DNA of 64,000 nucleotides from Paraburkholderia sp. Lineage in GTDB: Bacteria; Pseudomonadota; Gammaproteobacteria; Burkholderiales; Burkholderiaceae. A program made the position numbers and the translations under genes. The stretch lies in assembly GCF_024281035.1 (NCBI RefSeq), contig NZ_JAMXLH010000069.1, forward strand, positions 1 to 64,000. The letters run 5' to 3'. Shown here in pieces: positions 1 to 6,982 of this stretch. The notes under the pieces are model-generated. The model made no database searches, was not told the origin of the DNA, and saw nothing but the letters and a program-made list of their open reading frames with translations. Position 1 is the first letter of the stretch; each line of letters starts with the position of its first letter.

Positions 1-686
1 TTCGCGTGCTCTTCGAGCTTGCGCGCGAGATCGAGCACCGGCGGAGCATGACGCAGCACGCGCTCCACGCCCGCACGCGCGGCAGCGTAGAAGCGGCCCG
101 ACATGAGGCGCGCGAGATGGCGATTCAGCGCGCCCACCGGCGGCGAGATCGACATGTCGTTGTCGTTGAGGATCACGAGCAGCGGCACGTCGTCTTCGAC
201 GCCTGCGTTGTTCATGGCCTCGAAGGCCATGCCGGCCGTCATCGCGCCATCGCCGATCACGGCGATGCCCATGGCGTTGTCGCCCTTGAGCTTGCTCGCG
301 ACGGCCATGCCGAGCGCCGCCGAGATCGACGTGCTCGAGTGGGCGGTGCCGAACGTGTCGTACGGCGACTCATCGCGCTTCGGGAAGCCCGAGATGCCGC
401 CGAGCTGACGCAGCGTGTGCATCTGGTCGCGGCGACCCGTCAGGATCTTGTGCGGATAGGTCTGATGGCCGACGTCCCAGACGATGCGATCGCGCGGTGT
501 GTCGAACACGTAATGCAGCGCGATCGTCAACTCGACCGTACCGAGGTTGGACGACAGGTGGCCGCCCGTTTGCGAGACGCTGTCGAGAACGAAGGCACGC
601 AGTTCATCGGCAAGCGGTTGCAACTGCCGGCGATCGAGGCGGCGCAAATCCGCCGGGTCGTCAATGGTTTTCAGCAAGTCGTACAT
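1..686 (-). CDS. dxs: 1-deoxy-D-xylulose-5-phosphate synthase, N-terminal part (gene runs off the window)
   Basis: First enzyme of the MEP isoprenoid pathway: ThDP-dependent condensation of pyruvate and glyceraldehyde-3-phosphate, cytosolic. About 228 N-terminal residues are visible, starting MYDLLKTIDDP at an ATG whose complement is at 684-686. The thiamine-diphosphate motif is clear (IGDGAMTAGMAFEAMNNA, complement of about 200-270), preceded by the conserved GHQTYPHKILTGR stretch and followed by NDNDMSISPPVGALN. The frame is open to base 1, so the C-terminal two thirds lie outside. It sits downstream of ispA and xseB on the same strand, the usual Burkholderiales order xseB-ispA-dxs, giving consecutive isoprenoid steps in one probable operon. 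The family assignment is secure. Confidence 0.97.
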   Translation of the reverse strand, partial: MYDLLKTIDDPADLRRLDRRQLQPLADELRAFVLDSVSQTGGHLSSNLGTVELTIALHYVFDTPRDRIVWDVGHQTYPHKILTGRRDQMHTLRQLGGISGFPKRDESPYDTFGTAHSSTSISAALGMAVASKLKGDNAMGIAVIGDGAMTAGMAFEAMNNAGVEDDVPLLVILNDNDMSISPPVGALNRHLARLMSGRFYAAARAGVERVLRHAPPVLDLARKLEEHA

Positions 687-771
687 CGTCGTTCCATGGT
701 AGGAAATCGGTCGCTCCCGCACTTCTGCAGCGCATTACTCCCCTTTCATGCGCGCGGGCGGGTTAGCGTAA

Positions 772-1665
772 TCAGCTCACCCGGTTGACAACCAGATCAG
801 CCAGTTCGGCGAGGCGCTGCGCGCGTGCGCCGAACGGTTCGAGCGCCGCATGCGCGTCGCTGCGCAATTGCTGCGCGAGCGCACGCGACGCGTCCAGACC
901 GATGATCGACACGTAGGTCGGCTTGCCGTCCTTCGCATCCTTGCCAGCGGTCTTGCCGAGCGTTGCCGAGTCGGCGGTGACGTCGAGAATGTCGTCCACC
1001 ACCTGGAAAGCGAGGCCCACGGCTGCCGCGTACGCGTCGAGCGCGCGCAGCGTATCGGCGGAGGGCGTTTCGCCCGCCACCGCGCCCATGCGGACCGCCG
1101 CGCGCAGCAGCGCGCCGGTCTTCAGCCGATGCATGGTTTCGAGTTCATCGCGCGAAAGCGCGCGGCCGACGCTAGCGAGGTCGATGGCCTGACCGCCCGC
1201 CATGCCGATCGAGCCGCTCGCCAGCGCGAGTTCGCGCACGAGCGCGGCCTGGCGCGACGCCGCATCGCGCAGCCCCGGCACGTCCGACGTCAGCGTAATG
1301 AAAGCTTGCGATTGCAGCGCGTCGCCGACCAGCAGCGCGGTCGGTTCGTCGTATTTAACGTGGACCGTCGGCTTGCCGCGACGCAGATCATCGTCGTCCA
1401 TGCACGGCATGTCGTCGTGCACGAGCGAGTAGACGTGGATCATCTCCAGCGCACAGGACGCCGCGTCGAGCGCTTCGGGCGTCGCGCCGGTCAGCTCGCC
1501 CGCGGCATGGCACAAAAGCGGGCGCACGCGCTTGCCGCCGCCGAGCACCGCGTAACGCATGGCGTCGTGCAAGGTCGCAGGCAGCTCGCTGGCTGCGGGC
1601 AAATAGTGTTCGAGCGCGGTTTCGACCCGGTCCAGTACGAGCCGGGTCCATTGTTCAAATGTCAT
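772..1665 (-). CDS. ispA: Polyprenyl synthetase, farnesyl diphosphate synthase type
   Basis: Chain-elongating prenyltransferase that makes FPP from IPP and DMAPP/GPP in the cytosol. The 297-residue length fits the family. The first Asp-rich motif (VHDDMPCMDDDDLRRGKPT, about residue 90) and the second (VVDDILDVT, about residue 223) bind the Mg-diphosphate of the allylic substrate. GGGKRVRPLL near residue 42 is the IPP-binding region. It starts with ATG, overlaps the stop of xseB by 4 bp and is followed by dxs after 85 bp, so translational coupling to xseB is likely. Geranyl rather than farnesyl specificity cannot be excluded from sequence alone, but context and length favour IspA. Confidence 0.95.
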   Translation of the reverse strand: MTFEQWTRLVLDRVETALEHYLPAASELPATLHDAMRYAVLGGGKRVRPLLCHAAGELTGATPEALDAASCALEMIHVYSLVHDDMPCMDDDDLRRGKPTVHVKYDEPTALLVGDALQSQAFITLTSDVPGLRDAASRQAALVRELALASGSIGMAGGQAIDLASVGRALSRDELETMHRLKTGALLRAAVRMGAVAGETPSADTLRALDAYAAAVGLAFQVVDDILDVTADSATLGKTAGKDAKDGKPTYVSIIGLDASRALAQQLRSDAHAALEPFGARAQRLAELADLVVNRVS

Positions 1666-2012
1666 AGATCGTCGTCTCCGCCCTCGGCGGAACTGCCTGT
1701 TGTATTGAGGGGCACGGGCCGAAGCGTTTCGCCGTCGAGCACGCGCACCTGTTGTTCAACCTTCTCCAGCTGCTGCTGGCAGAACTTCACCAGCACGGCG
1801 CCCCGCCGGTAGGCAGCCAGCGATTCCTCGAGGCTCAGGCTGCCGCCTTCCATACGCGCCACGAGCGTATCGAGTTCCGCCAGCGCGGCCTCGTAGCTCC
1901 CGGGCTGCATCGAACCGTCGCTGGCTTGATTGTCAGTGACGGCATCTGCCGCCGTAGCGGCACGGTCCGCCGCACTGCCCGCTGCACTGACTTTCGGTGC
2001 GGATTTAGCCAT
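1662..2012 (-). CDS. xseB: Exodeoxyribonuclease VII small subunit
   Basis: Small subunit of the ssDNA exonuclease XseA/XseB. The conserved core is SYEAALAELDTLVARMEGG followed by LSLEESLAAYRRG and FCQQQLEKVEQQV (residues about 39-92), the two-helix fold of the family. At 116 residues it is longer than the usual 75-85 because of an Ala/Ser-rich N-terminal extension of about 38 residues and a short acidic tail (EGGDDDL). The extension follows a plausible ATG at 2012 and has the same GC-rich composition, so it may be real, but an internal start near residue 35 cannot be ruled out. First gene of the xseB-ispA-dxs operon, divergent from the Rieske gene. Confidence 0.93.
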   Translation of the reverse strand: MAKSAPKVSAAGSAADRAATAADAVTDNQASDGSMQPGSYEAALAELDTLVARMEGGSLSLEESLAAYRRGAVLVKFCQQQLEKVEQQVRVLDGETLRPVPLNTTGSSAEGGDDDL

Positions 2013-2210
2013 GGGTCGTCGCAGAATTGAAACAAGGCGGAGATTCTACGCCAAAAGCGTGCCGATAGCCCCGCTCGCAGACGCATAAGCCGTGGGCACC
2101 TTATATCGGATGCTGACCGAAATTAATCCCGTTGGCGAAATTACACCGTTGCTGGGGCGCAATTTTGGCAAAAATCAGTGACTTAGCTATCGCGTGGGGG
2201 TGTAAACGGG

Positions 2211-2216
2211 TATAAT
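2211..2216 (+). promoter_or_regulatory. Candidate -10 element (TATAAT) upstream of the Rieske oxygenase gene
   Basis: A perfect TATAAT lies 72 bp upstream of the preferred start at 2288, inside the AT-richer divergent spacer between xseB and the oxygenase gene. No convincing -35 hexamer sits at 16-18 bp, so an activator or a non-canonical -35 may be involved. Inference from sequence only. Confidence 0.45.
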
Positions 2217-2287
2217 CCCCGGCTCCCTAAATCGAATCTTCGATGGTTGGGTTGTTCACTGCTTTCACGTCTTCATCGGGAGTGGGA

Positions 2288-3394
2288 ATGTCCAATCTGA
2301 GCAATGCATTGCAGCTGCATTCCATCCACTGCCAGCTGCCAGTCACCGCTTATTTTGACGATGCGCTACTGAAGCGCGAAATCGAAACGCTTTTCCAGAA
2401 AGGTCCCCGTTATGTCGGGCACGAGCTGATGGTGCCCGAGGCGGGGAATTATTTTGCCCTGCCGAGCGAGAACGAGGGGCGCGTGCTGGTGCGCAACCAG
2501 CACGATCAGGTCGAGCTGCTCTCGAACGTGTGCCGCCACCGCCAGGCCATCATGCTGAACGGCCGCGGCACGGCCGACAATATCGTCTGCCCGCTGCACC
2601 GCTGGACCTACGATCTCAAGGGCGACCTGCTCGGCGCGCCGCACTTCGCGGACAACCCCTGCCTGAACCTGAGCAGCACGCCGCTGCAGAAGTGGAATGG
2701 CCTGCTGTTCGAAGCCGCGGGCCGCGATGTGGCGCGCGACCTCGCCCAGCTCGGCCCGGCGCAGCATCTCGACTTCACGGACTTCATGTTCGATCACGTC
2801 GAGATCCACGAGTGCAACTACAACTGGAAGACCTTCATCGAGGTCTATCTGGAGGATTACCACGTCGTCCCGTTCCACCCGGGCCTCGGCAATTTCGTGT
2901 CGTGCGACGACCTGAAATGGGAATTCGGCGAGTGGTACAGCGTGCAAACCGTGGGCGTGCACAACCGTCTCGACAAGGCCGGCAGCCCGACGTACCGCAA
3001 GTGGCACGACGAAGTCCTGCGCTATCGCAAAGGCGTGCCGCCGGAGTTCGGCGCGATCTGGATGGTCTACTACCCGAATCTGATGATCGAGTGGTATCCG
3101 CACGTGCTCGTCCTGTCGTGGCTGATTCCGCAGGGCACCCAGAAGACGATGAACATCGTCGAGTTCTATTACCCCGAGGAAATCAAGCTCTTCGAGCGCG
3201 AGTTCGTCGAGGCCGAACGCGCGGCCTATATGGAAACGGCCATCGAAGACGACGAGATCGCCGAGCGCATGGACGCCGGCCGCCGTGCGCTTCTCGAGCG
3301 CGGCGAATCGGAGGTCGGCCCGTACCAGAGCCCGATGGAAGACGGCATGCAGCACTTCCACGCGTTCTTGCGCCGCGAGCTGGGCACCATCTAG
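2288..3394 (+). CDS. Rieske-type aromatic ring-hydroxylating oxygenase alpha subunit family protein
   Basis: Predicted oxygenase component with a Rieske [2Fe-2S] domain and a non-haem iron catalytic domain. The Rieske motif is CRHRQ...CPLHRW (C-x-H about 17 residues before C-x2-H, residues about 82-105). The mononuclear iron site is in EDYHVVPFHPG (D-x2-H-x4-H). The longer frame opens at 2243, but the start at 2288 (MSNLSNALQ) is preferred because GGGAG at 2278-2282 is correctly spaced, giving 368 residues. It is a lone alpha subunit with no beta subunit, ferredoxin or reductase gene beside it. Substrate unknown; such single genes also occur in aromatic degradation and in demethylation of quaternary amines or methoxyarenes. 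Strong terminator downstream. Confidence 0.88.
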   Translation: MSNLSNALQLHSIHCQLPVTAYFDDALLKREIETLFQKGPRYVGHELMVPEAGNYFALPSENEGRVLVRNQHDQVELLSNVCRHRQAIMLNGRGTADNIVCPLHRWTYDLKGDLLGAPHFADNPCLNLSSTPLQKWNGLLFEAAGRDVARDLAQLGPAQHLDFTDFMFDHVEIHECNYNWKTFIEVYLEDYHVVPFHPGLGNFVSCDDLKWEFGEWYSVQTVGVHNRLDKAGSPTYRKWHDEVLRYRKGVPPEFGAIWMVYYPNLMIEWYPHVLVLSWLIPQGTQKTMNIVEFYYPEEIKLFEREFVEAERAAYMETAIEDDEIAERMDAGRRALLERGESEVGPYQSPMEDGMQHFHAFLRRELGTI

Positions 3395-3436
3395 GCACCT
3401 TCGAGGCACCTTCGAGGCGCCATCCAGGCACATTCG
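3393..3436. repeat. Four degenerate 11-bp tandem units after the Rieske gene
   Basis: Units of the form AGGCACCTTCG begin inside the TAG stop codon and repeat four times (two identical copies, then AGGCGCCATCC and AGGCACATTCG), just before the terminator. They look like local slippage; no function is evident. Confidence 0.7.
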
Positions 3437-3471
3437 GAATGCCTCGGCCCGGGTAATGACCGGCCGGAACG

Positions 3472-3495
3472 AAAGACGGGCTTCGGCCCGTCTTT
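3472..3495 (+). terminator. Rho-independent terminator of the Rieske gene
   Basis: Hairpin AAAGACGGGC-TTCG-GCCCGTCTTT, a 10-bp perfect stem with a stable UUCG tetraloop, running into TTTTTG. It lies 78 bp past the Rieske stop codon and before the next ribosome-binding site. Confidence 0.92.
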
Positions 3496-3557
3496 TTGTT
3501 TAGACTGAAGGCATCGGGCCGGCCTTGCCGGCCGCGCATCCATCAGGAGCCGTCGTC

Positions 3558-4427
3558 ATGCCGCACACCCATCACACCACGCTGATCTCCGCCGCCAATC
3601 TCCATGAGCGTCTGGCCGCCGCGCCCGGCAGCACACTCGTGTTCGATTGCCGCTTCGACCTCGTCAACCCCGACGTGGGCGAAACCGCCTGGGCGGCCGG
3701 TCACATTCCGGGCGCGCAGTATTTGCATCTCGACCGCGATCTGTCCGGCGCGAAGACCGGCAAGAACGGCCGCCATCCGCTGCCCGATCGTGCTGCGCTC
3801 GTGAACACGCTCGCGGCCCGGGGCCTCAATGAAGGCCAGCAGGTTGTCGCGTATGACGCGCAAGGCGGCTCTTACGCAGCGCGTCTGTGGTGGCTGCTGC
3901 GCTGGCTCGGTCACGACTCGGTCGCGGTGCTCGACGGCGGCCTGCAGGCATGGGAAGCAGCCGGCTATCCCGTGTCGACGGACGTGCCGCACGCCGTCAA
4001 AGGCAACTTCAAGGCGGGCGCGCCGCTACAGGTGACGATCGACGTGCAGGGCGTCGTGCGCAATCTTTCGACGCACGAACTCGTCGTTCTCGACGCACGC
4101 GCAGCCGACCGCTATCGCGGCGAGAACGAAACGGTCGATCCAGTCGGCGGTCATATTCCCGGCGCGCGCAACCGTTTCTTCAAGGACAACCTCACCGCCG
4201 ATGGCCGTTTCAAGCCCGCGCACACGCTGCGCGAGGACTTTACGGCCGTGCTCGCGGGCAAGACGCCCGAGCATGCCGTGCTGCAATGCGGCTCAGGCGT
4301 GACGGCATGCCATAACGCACTCGCGATGGAAATCGCCGGACTGCACGGCGCGGCGCTCTACGCGGGTTCGTGGAGCGAGTGGTGCGCCGACCCGGCGCGT
4401 CCGGTCGCGACGGGGCCGAATCCCTGA
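3558..4427 (+). CDS. Sulfurtransferase with two rhodanese domains (thiosulfate/3-mercaptopyruvate type)
   Basis: Transfers sulfane sulfur to thiophilic acceptors through a cysteine persulfide. The 289-residue protein has the two-domain architecture: an N-terminal non-catalytic rhodanese domain (FDCRFDLVNPDVG, GHIPGAQYLHLD) and a C-terminal catalytic domain with loop CGSGVTACHN around residue 240. That six-residue loop resembles SseA-type 3-mercaptopyruvate sulfurtransferases more than classical CRKGVT thiosulfate enzymes, but context does not settle the donor. The start at 3558 is chosen over an upstream in-frame ATG at 3525 because AGGAG at 3545-3549 precedes it. Monocistronic, between two hairpins. 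Confidence 0.9.
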   Translation: MPHTHHTTLISAANLHERLAAAPGSTLVFDCRFDLVNPDVGETAWAAGHIPGAQYLHLDRDLSGAKTGKNGRHPLPDRAALVNTLAARGLNEGQQVVAYDAQGGSYAARLWWLLRWLGHDSVAVLDGGLQAWEAAGYPVSTDVPHAVKGNFKAGAPLQVTIDVQGVVRNLSTHELVVLDARAADRYRGENETVDPVGGHIPGARNRFFKDNLTADGRFKPAHTLREDFTAVLAGKTPEHAVLQCGSGVTACHNALAMEIAGLHGAALYAGSWSEWCADPARPVATGPNP

Positions 4428-4466
4428 GCGCGTCCAGGCCCGTTCCAACTCAGCAACCCTCCAACC

Positions 4467-4506
4467 TTCAAGTCGCACGGCGTCACGCGACGCCGTGCGA
4501 CTTGAA
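4467..4506. terminator. Perfect 18-bp inverted repeat between convergent genes, overlapping the 3' end of the hydrolase gene
   Basis: Arms 4467-4484 and 4489-4506 are perfectly complementary around a 4-base loop (ACGC). The right arm encodes the last codons (KSHGVA) and stop of the minus-strand hydrolase gene. There is no T-run, but a symmetric stem this long between convergent genes suits bidirectional termination or mRNA 3'-end protection. Confidence 0.7.
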
Positions 4507-5367
4507 CCACGCGAGCATGCGCGTCCAGCCATTCTGGGCGTCAGCCCTGCGATAGCTCGCACGATAGTCGGCGAAGAACGCGTGCCCCGCGTCGGCATAT
4601 ACGACGAATTCCGAGCCGCGGCCGCCCTGCGGCCCTTGCGCGATTGCCCGCTTCATCTGCGCGAGCGTGTCCTGTGGAATGCTCGTGTCCTGGCCTCCAT
4701 ATAGGCCGAGCACCGGCACCTGCAACTCGCCCGCGAGATCGAGCGGATTCGCCGGCGCGTTCTGCGTATGCGGCCCCGCCACGCGCCCGTACCACGACAC
4801 CGCCGCCTTCAGGTGCGGATTGTGCTCCGCGTAGAGCCAGGTGACGCGTCCGCCCCAGCAAAACCCGGTGATGCCCAGACGCTTCGGGTCGCCGCCATGC
4901 TGCCCGGCCCAGTCGACCGTCGCATCGAGGTCGGACATCAACTGCGCATCCGGCACCTTGCTCAAGATGTTCTGGTCGATCTGCTGGATCGTCGGATAGA
5001 CCGACGCGTCGCCTTCGCGCACGAAGAGATCGGGCGCGACGGCAAGGTAGCCGAGCTTCGCGAAACGGCGGCAGATGTCGGCGATATGCTCGTGCACGCC
5101 GAAAATCTCATGCACAACGACGATCACCGGCAGATTCGTTTTGCCGCGCGGCTGCGCGCGATACGCGGGAATCAGCGTGCCGTTCGATTCGAAGCCGACT
5201 TCACCGGCATCGAGACCTTCGGCATCGGTATGGATGGTTTGCGCGGAGACCGGCAGCACGGCGGCGGCAAAGCCGCTGCCGAGTGCGGCTCCAAGCGCGG
5301 CCTTGACGAAGGTGCGCCGGTCGAACGGCACGTGCGGGACAAGGGAATCGACATCGGGCTTCAACAT
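4483..5367 (-). CDS. Dienelactone hydrolase family protein with Tat signal
   Basis: Alpha/beta-hydrolase of the dienelactone hydrolase family, predicted periplasmic. The N-terminus has a twin-arginine motif (DRRTFVKAAL, residues about 16-25), a hydrophobic stretch and a probable cleavage after VSAQ. The catalytic cysteine sits in GFCWGG, the histidine in DAGHAFF, and an aspartate in YGGQDTS, giving the Cys-Asp-His triad. The 294 residues include about 45 of export signal over the usual 235-250. The substrate is unknown; many relatives are not chlorocatechol enzymes. It ends inside the 18-bp hairpin and lies 36 bp downstream of the NADH dehydrogenase gene on the same strand, so the two may be co-transcribed. 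Confidence 0.9.
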   Translation of the reverse strand: MLKPDVDSLVPHVPFDRRTFVKAALGAALGSGFAAAVLPVSAQTIHTDAEGLDAGEVGFESNGTLIPAYRAQPRGKTNLPVIVVVHEIFGVHEHIADICRRFAKLGYLAVAPDLFVREGDASVYPTIQQIDQNILSKVPDAQLMSDLDATVDWAGQHGGDPKRLGITGFCWGGRVTWLYAEHNPHLKAAVSWYGRVAGPHTQNAPANPLDLAGELQVPVLGLYGGQDTSIPQDTLAQMKRAIAQGPQGGRGSEFVVYADAGHAFFADYRASYRRADAQNGWTRMLAWFKSHGVA

Positions 5368-5403
5368 GCAACGCTCCTCGTTCGACGACGGCGCCGGCGG
5401 CCG

Positions 5404-6747
5404 TCAATGCAGCTTCACGCGCGGCAGCGTGGTGCGGCGCAGCCAGTGCGCGAACGTGTCGAGCACCATGCGCGCGTAGCCGTGCAACGCAGCAATGTGC
5501 AGACGGTACAGCGACATGTACATGAAACGCGCAAACAGCCCTTCGATCAACATGTTCCCGCCGATCAGACCGCCCATCAGATTGCCGACCGCGCTGAAGT
5601 GACCGAGCGACACCAGCGAGCCGAAGTCGCGATAGGTGAATTCCGGCAGCGGCTGTCCGTCGAGCAGGTTGCCCATCGCCCCGAGCAGGAATGCGGCCTG
5701 CTGATGCGCGGCCTGGGCGCGCGGCGGCACGTTGCGTTCGTTGCCGGGCCACGCGCAGGCGGCGCAGTCTCCGAACGCGAAGATGTTGTCGTCGATTTCG
5801 GTCTGAAGCGTGCGGCGCACGCTGAGCTGCCCGAGCCTGTTGACAGGCAGTCCGTCGAGTTGCGCCAGCACCGGCGGCGCAATGATGCCCGCGGCCCAGA
5901 CCGTGAGGTCCGCGCGCACGGCCTTGCCGCTTGCCGTATGAACGACACCCGGCGCGACCTCGGTGACGCGCTCGGCAAGCAGCAGACGTACGCCGAGTTT
6001 CTGCAGCAGATCGGCGGTCGCCGACGACACGCGCTCGGATAGTGCGGGCAAAATGCGCGGCCCCGCTTCGATCAGCACGATGCCGACGTCGTGGCGCGGA
6101 TCGAGCTTGTGAAGCCCATAGGCGGAGAGCACCTGCGCCGTGTTGCGCAGTTCGGCGGACAACTCCACGCCGGTTGCACCCGCACCGATGATCGCCACCT
6201 GCACGCGCGGTTCGCCGCTCACCGCAGCACCTGCGGGCGCAGGCTCCGGAGCCTGATGCTCGGCGCGCATGCACGCCGCGATGAGCCGCTTGCGAAAGCG
6301 CTCGGCCTGCGCCACGGTGTCGAGCGCGATGGAGTTTTCGGCGGCGCCCGGCACGCCGAAAAAGTGCGTGGTACTGCCGATCGCCAGCACAAGCGTGTCG
6401 TAGGCGAGTTCGCGCGGCGGCAACAGTTCGCCGCCGTCATCGTCCTTCACGGCGCCGAGCATGATGCGCCGCGCCGCACGATCGAGTCCGATCAACTCGC
6501 CCTGCTGGAATTCGAAGCCGTGCCAGCGTGCCTGCGCCGCGTATTCGAGTTCCTGGGTGAACGGGTCCATGCTGCCCGCTGCGACTTCGTGCAGCAGCGG
6601 CTTCCAGATATGCGTTGGAAAGCGGTCGACCAGCGTGACGCTCGCCCGCGGCTCGCGGCCGTTGCGCGCCTTGCAGTAACGGTCGCCCAACCGCGTCGCC
6701 AGTTCCAGTCCACCTGCGCCTCCTCCCACAACGATAAACCGATGCAT
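5404..6747 (-). CDS. NAD(P)/FAD-dependent oxidoreductase, type II NADH:quinone dehydrogenase
   Basis: Single-subunit, non-proton-pumping NADH dehydrogenase of the Ndh family at the inner membrane. The FAD-binding motif VGGGAGGLELATRLGD is at residues about 7-22, the second (NAD) Rossmann motif IIGAGATGVELSAEL near residue 190, and the FAD-ribityl motif FAFGDCAACAW near residue 320. The 447-residue length is normal. The C-terminus (ARMVLDTFAHWLRRTT) could form the amphipathic membrane anchor. Preceded by about 235 bp of spacer with short repeats. Closely related sulfide:quinone reductases are less likely because their conserved cysteines are not evident. Confidence 0.88.
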   Translation of the reverse strand: MHRFIVVGGGAGGLELATRLGDRYCKARNGREPRASVTLVDRFPTHIWKPLLHEVAAGSMDPFTQELEYAAQARWHGFEFQQGELIGLDRAARRIMLGAVKDDDGGELLPPRELAYDTLVLAIGSTTHFFGVPGAAENSIALDTVAQAERFRKRLIAACMRAEHQAPEPAPAGAAVSGEPRVQVAIIGAGATGVELSAELRNTAQVLSAYGLHKLDPRHDVGIVLIEAGPRILPALSERVSSATADLLQKLGVRLLLAERVTEVAPGVVHTASGKAVRADLTVWAAGIIAPPVLAQLDGLPVNRLGQLSVRRTLQTEIDDNIFAFGDCAACAWPGNERNVPPRAQAAHQQAAFLLGAMGNLLDGQPLPEFTYRDFGSLVSLGHFSAVGNLMGGLIGGNMLIEGLFARFMYMSLYRLHIAALHGYARMVLDTFAHWLRRTTLPRVKLH

Positions 6748-6913
6748 AAACTCTCCGTGCGTGTCGATAATTGCGTACGCGGCACGGCGGCAAGATGCGC
6801 CGGCCAGCCGCTTAATGTCGGCTTACGGAGCGCACGGCAGCAAGCCGTGCGCCTGCGCACGCTTGCGTGCGCGGGTATTGCATGTTCGATACGGCAAATC
6901 GTTCGCGTGGATC

Positions 6914-6968
6914 GCGGCTTTAAAGCGCGGCTTAAAAGCGTGGATTAAAGCGAGGCTTAAAAGCGCGG
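6914..6968. repeat. Short degenerate tandem repeat between the NADH dehydrogenase gene and polA
   Basis: Four imperfect units of about 12-13 bp of the type GCGGCTTAAAA, within the 235-bp spacer 6748-6982. They begin 176 bp before the NADH dehydrogenase start and end 15 bp beyond the polA stop. The rest of the spacer shows no gene; small ORFs across it look like chance frames. Confidence 0.5.
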
Positions 6969-6982
6969 CACGGCGAGCGTAA

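Noticed and set aside
2366..3433. Long minus-strand frame of 355 codons across the Rieske gene
   Set aside because: It is antisense to a clear Rieske oxygenase, and its translation is Arg/Val/Ala/His-rich, as expected from a GC-rich antisense frame.
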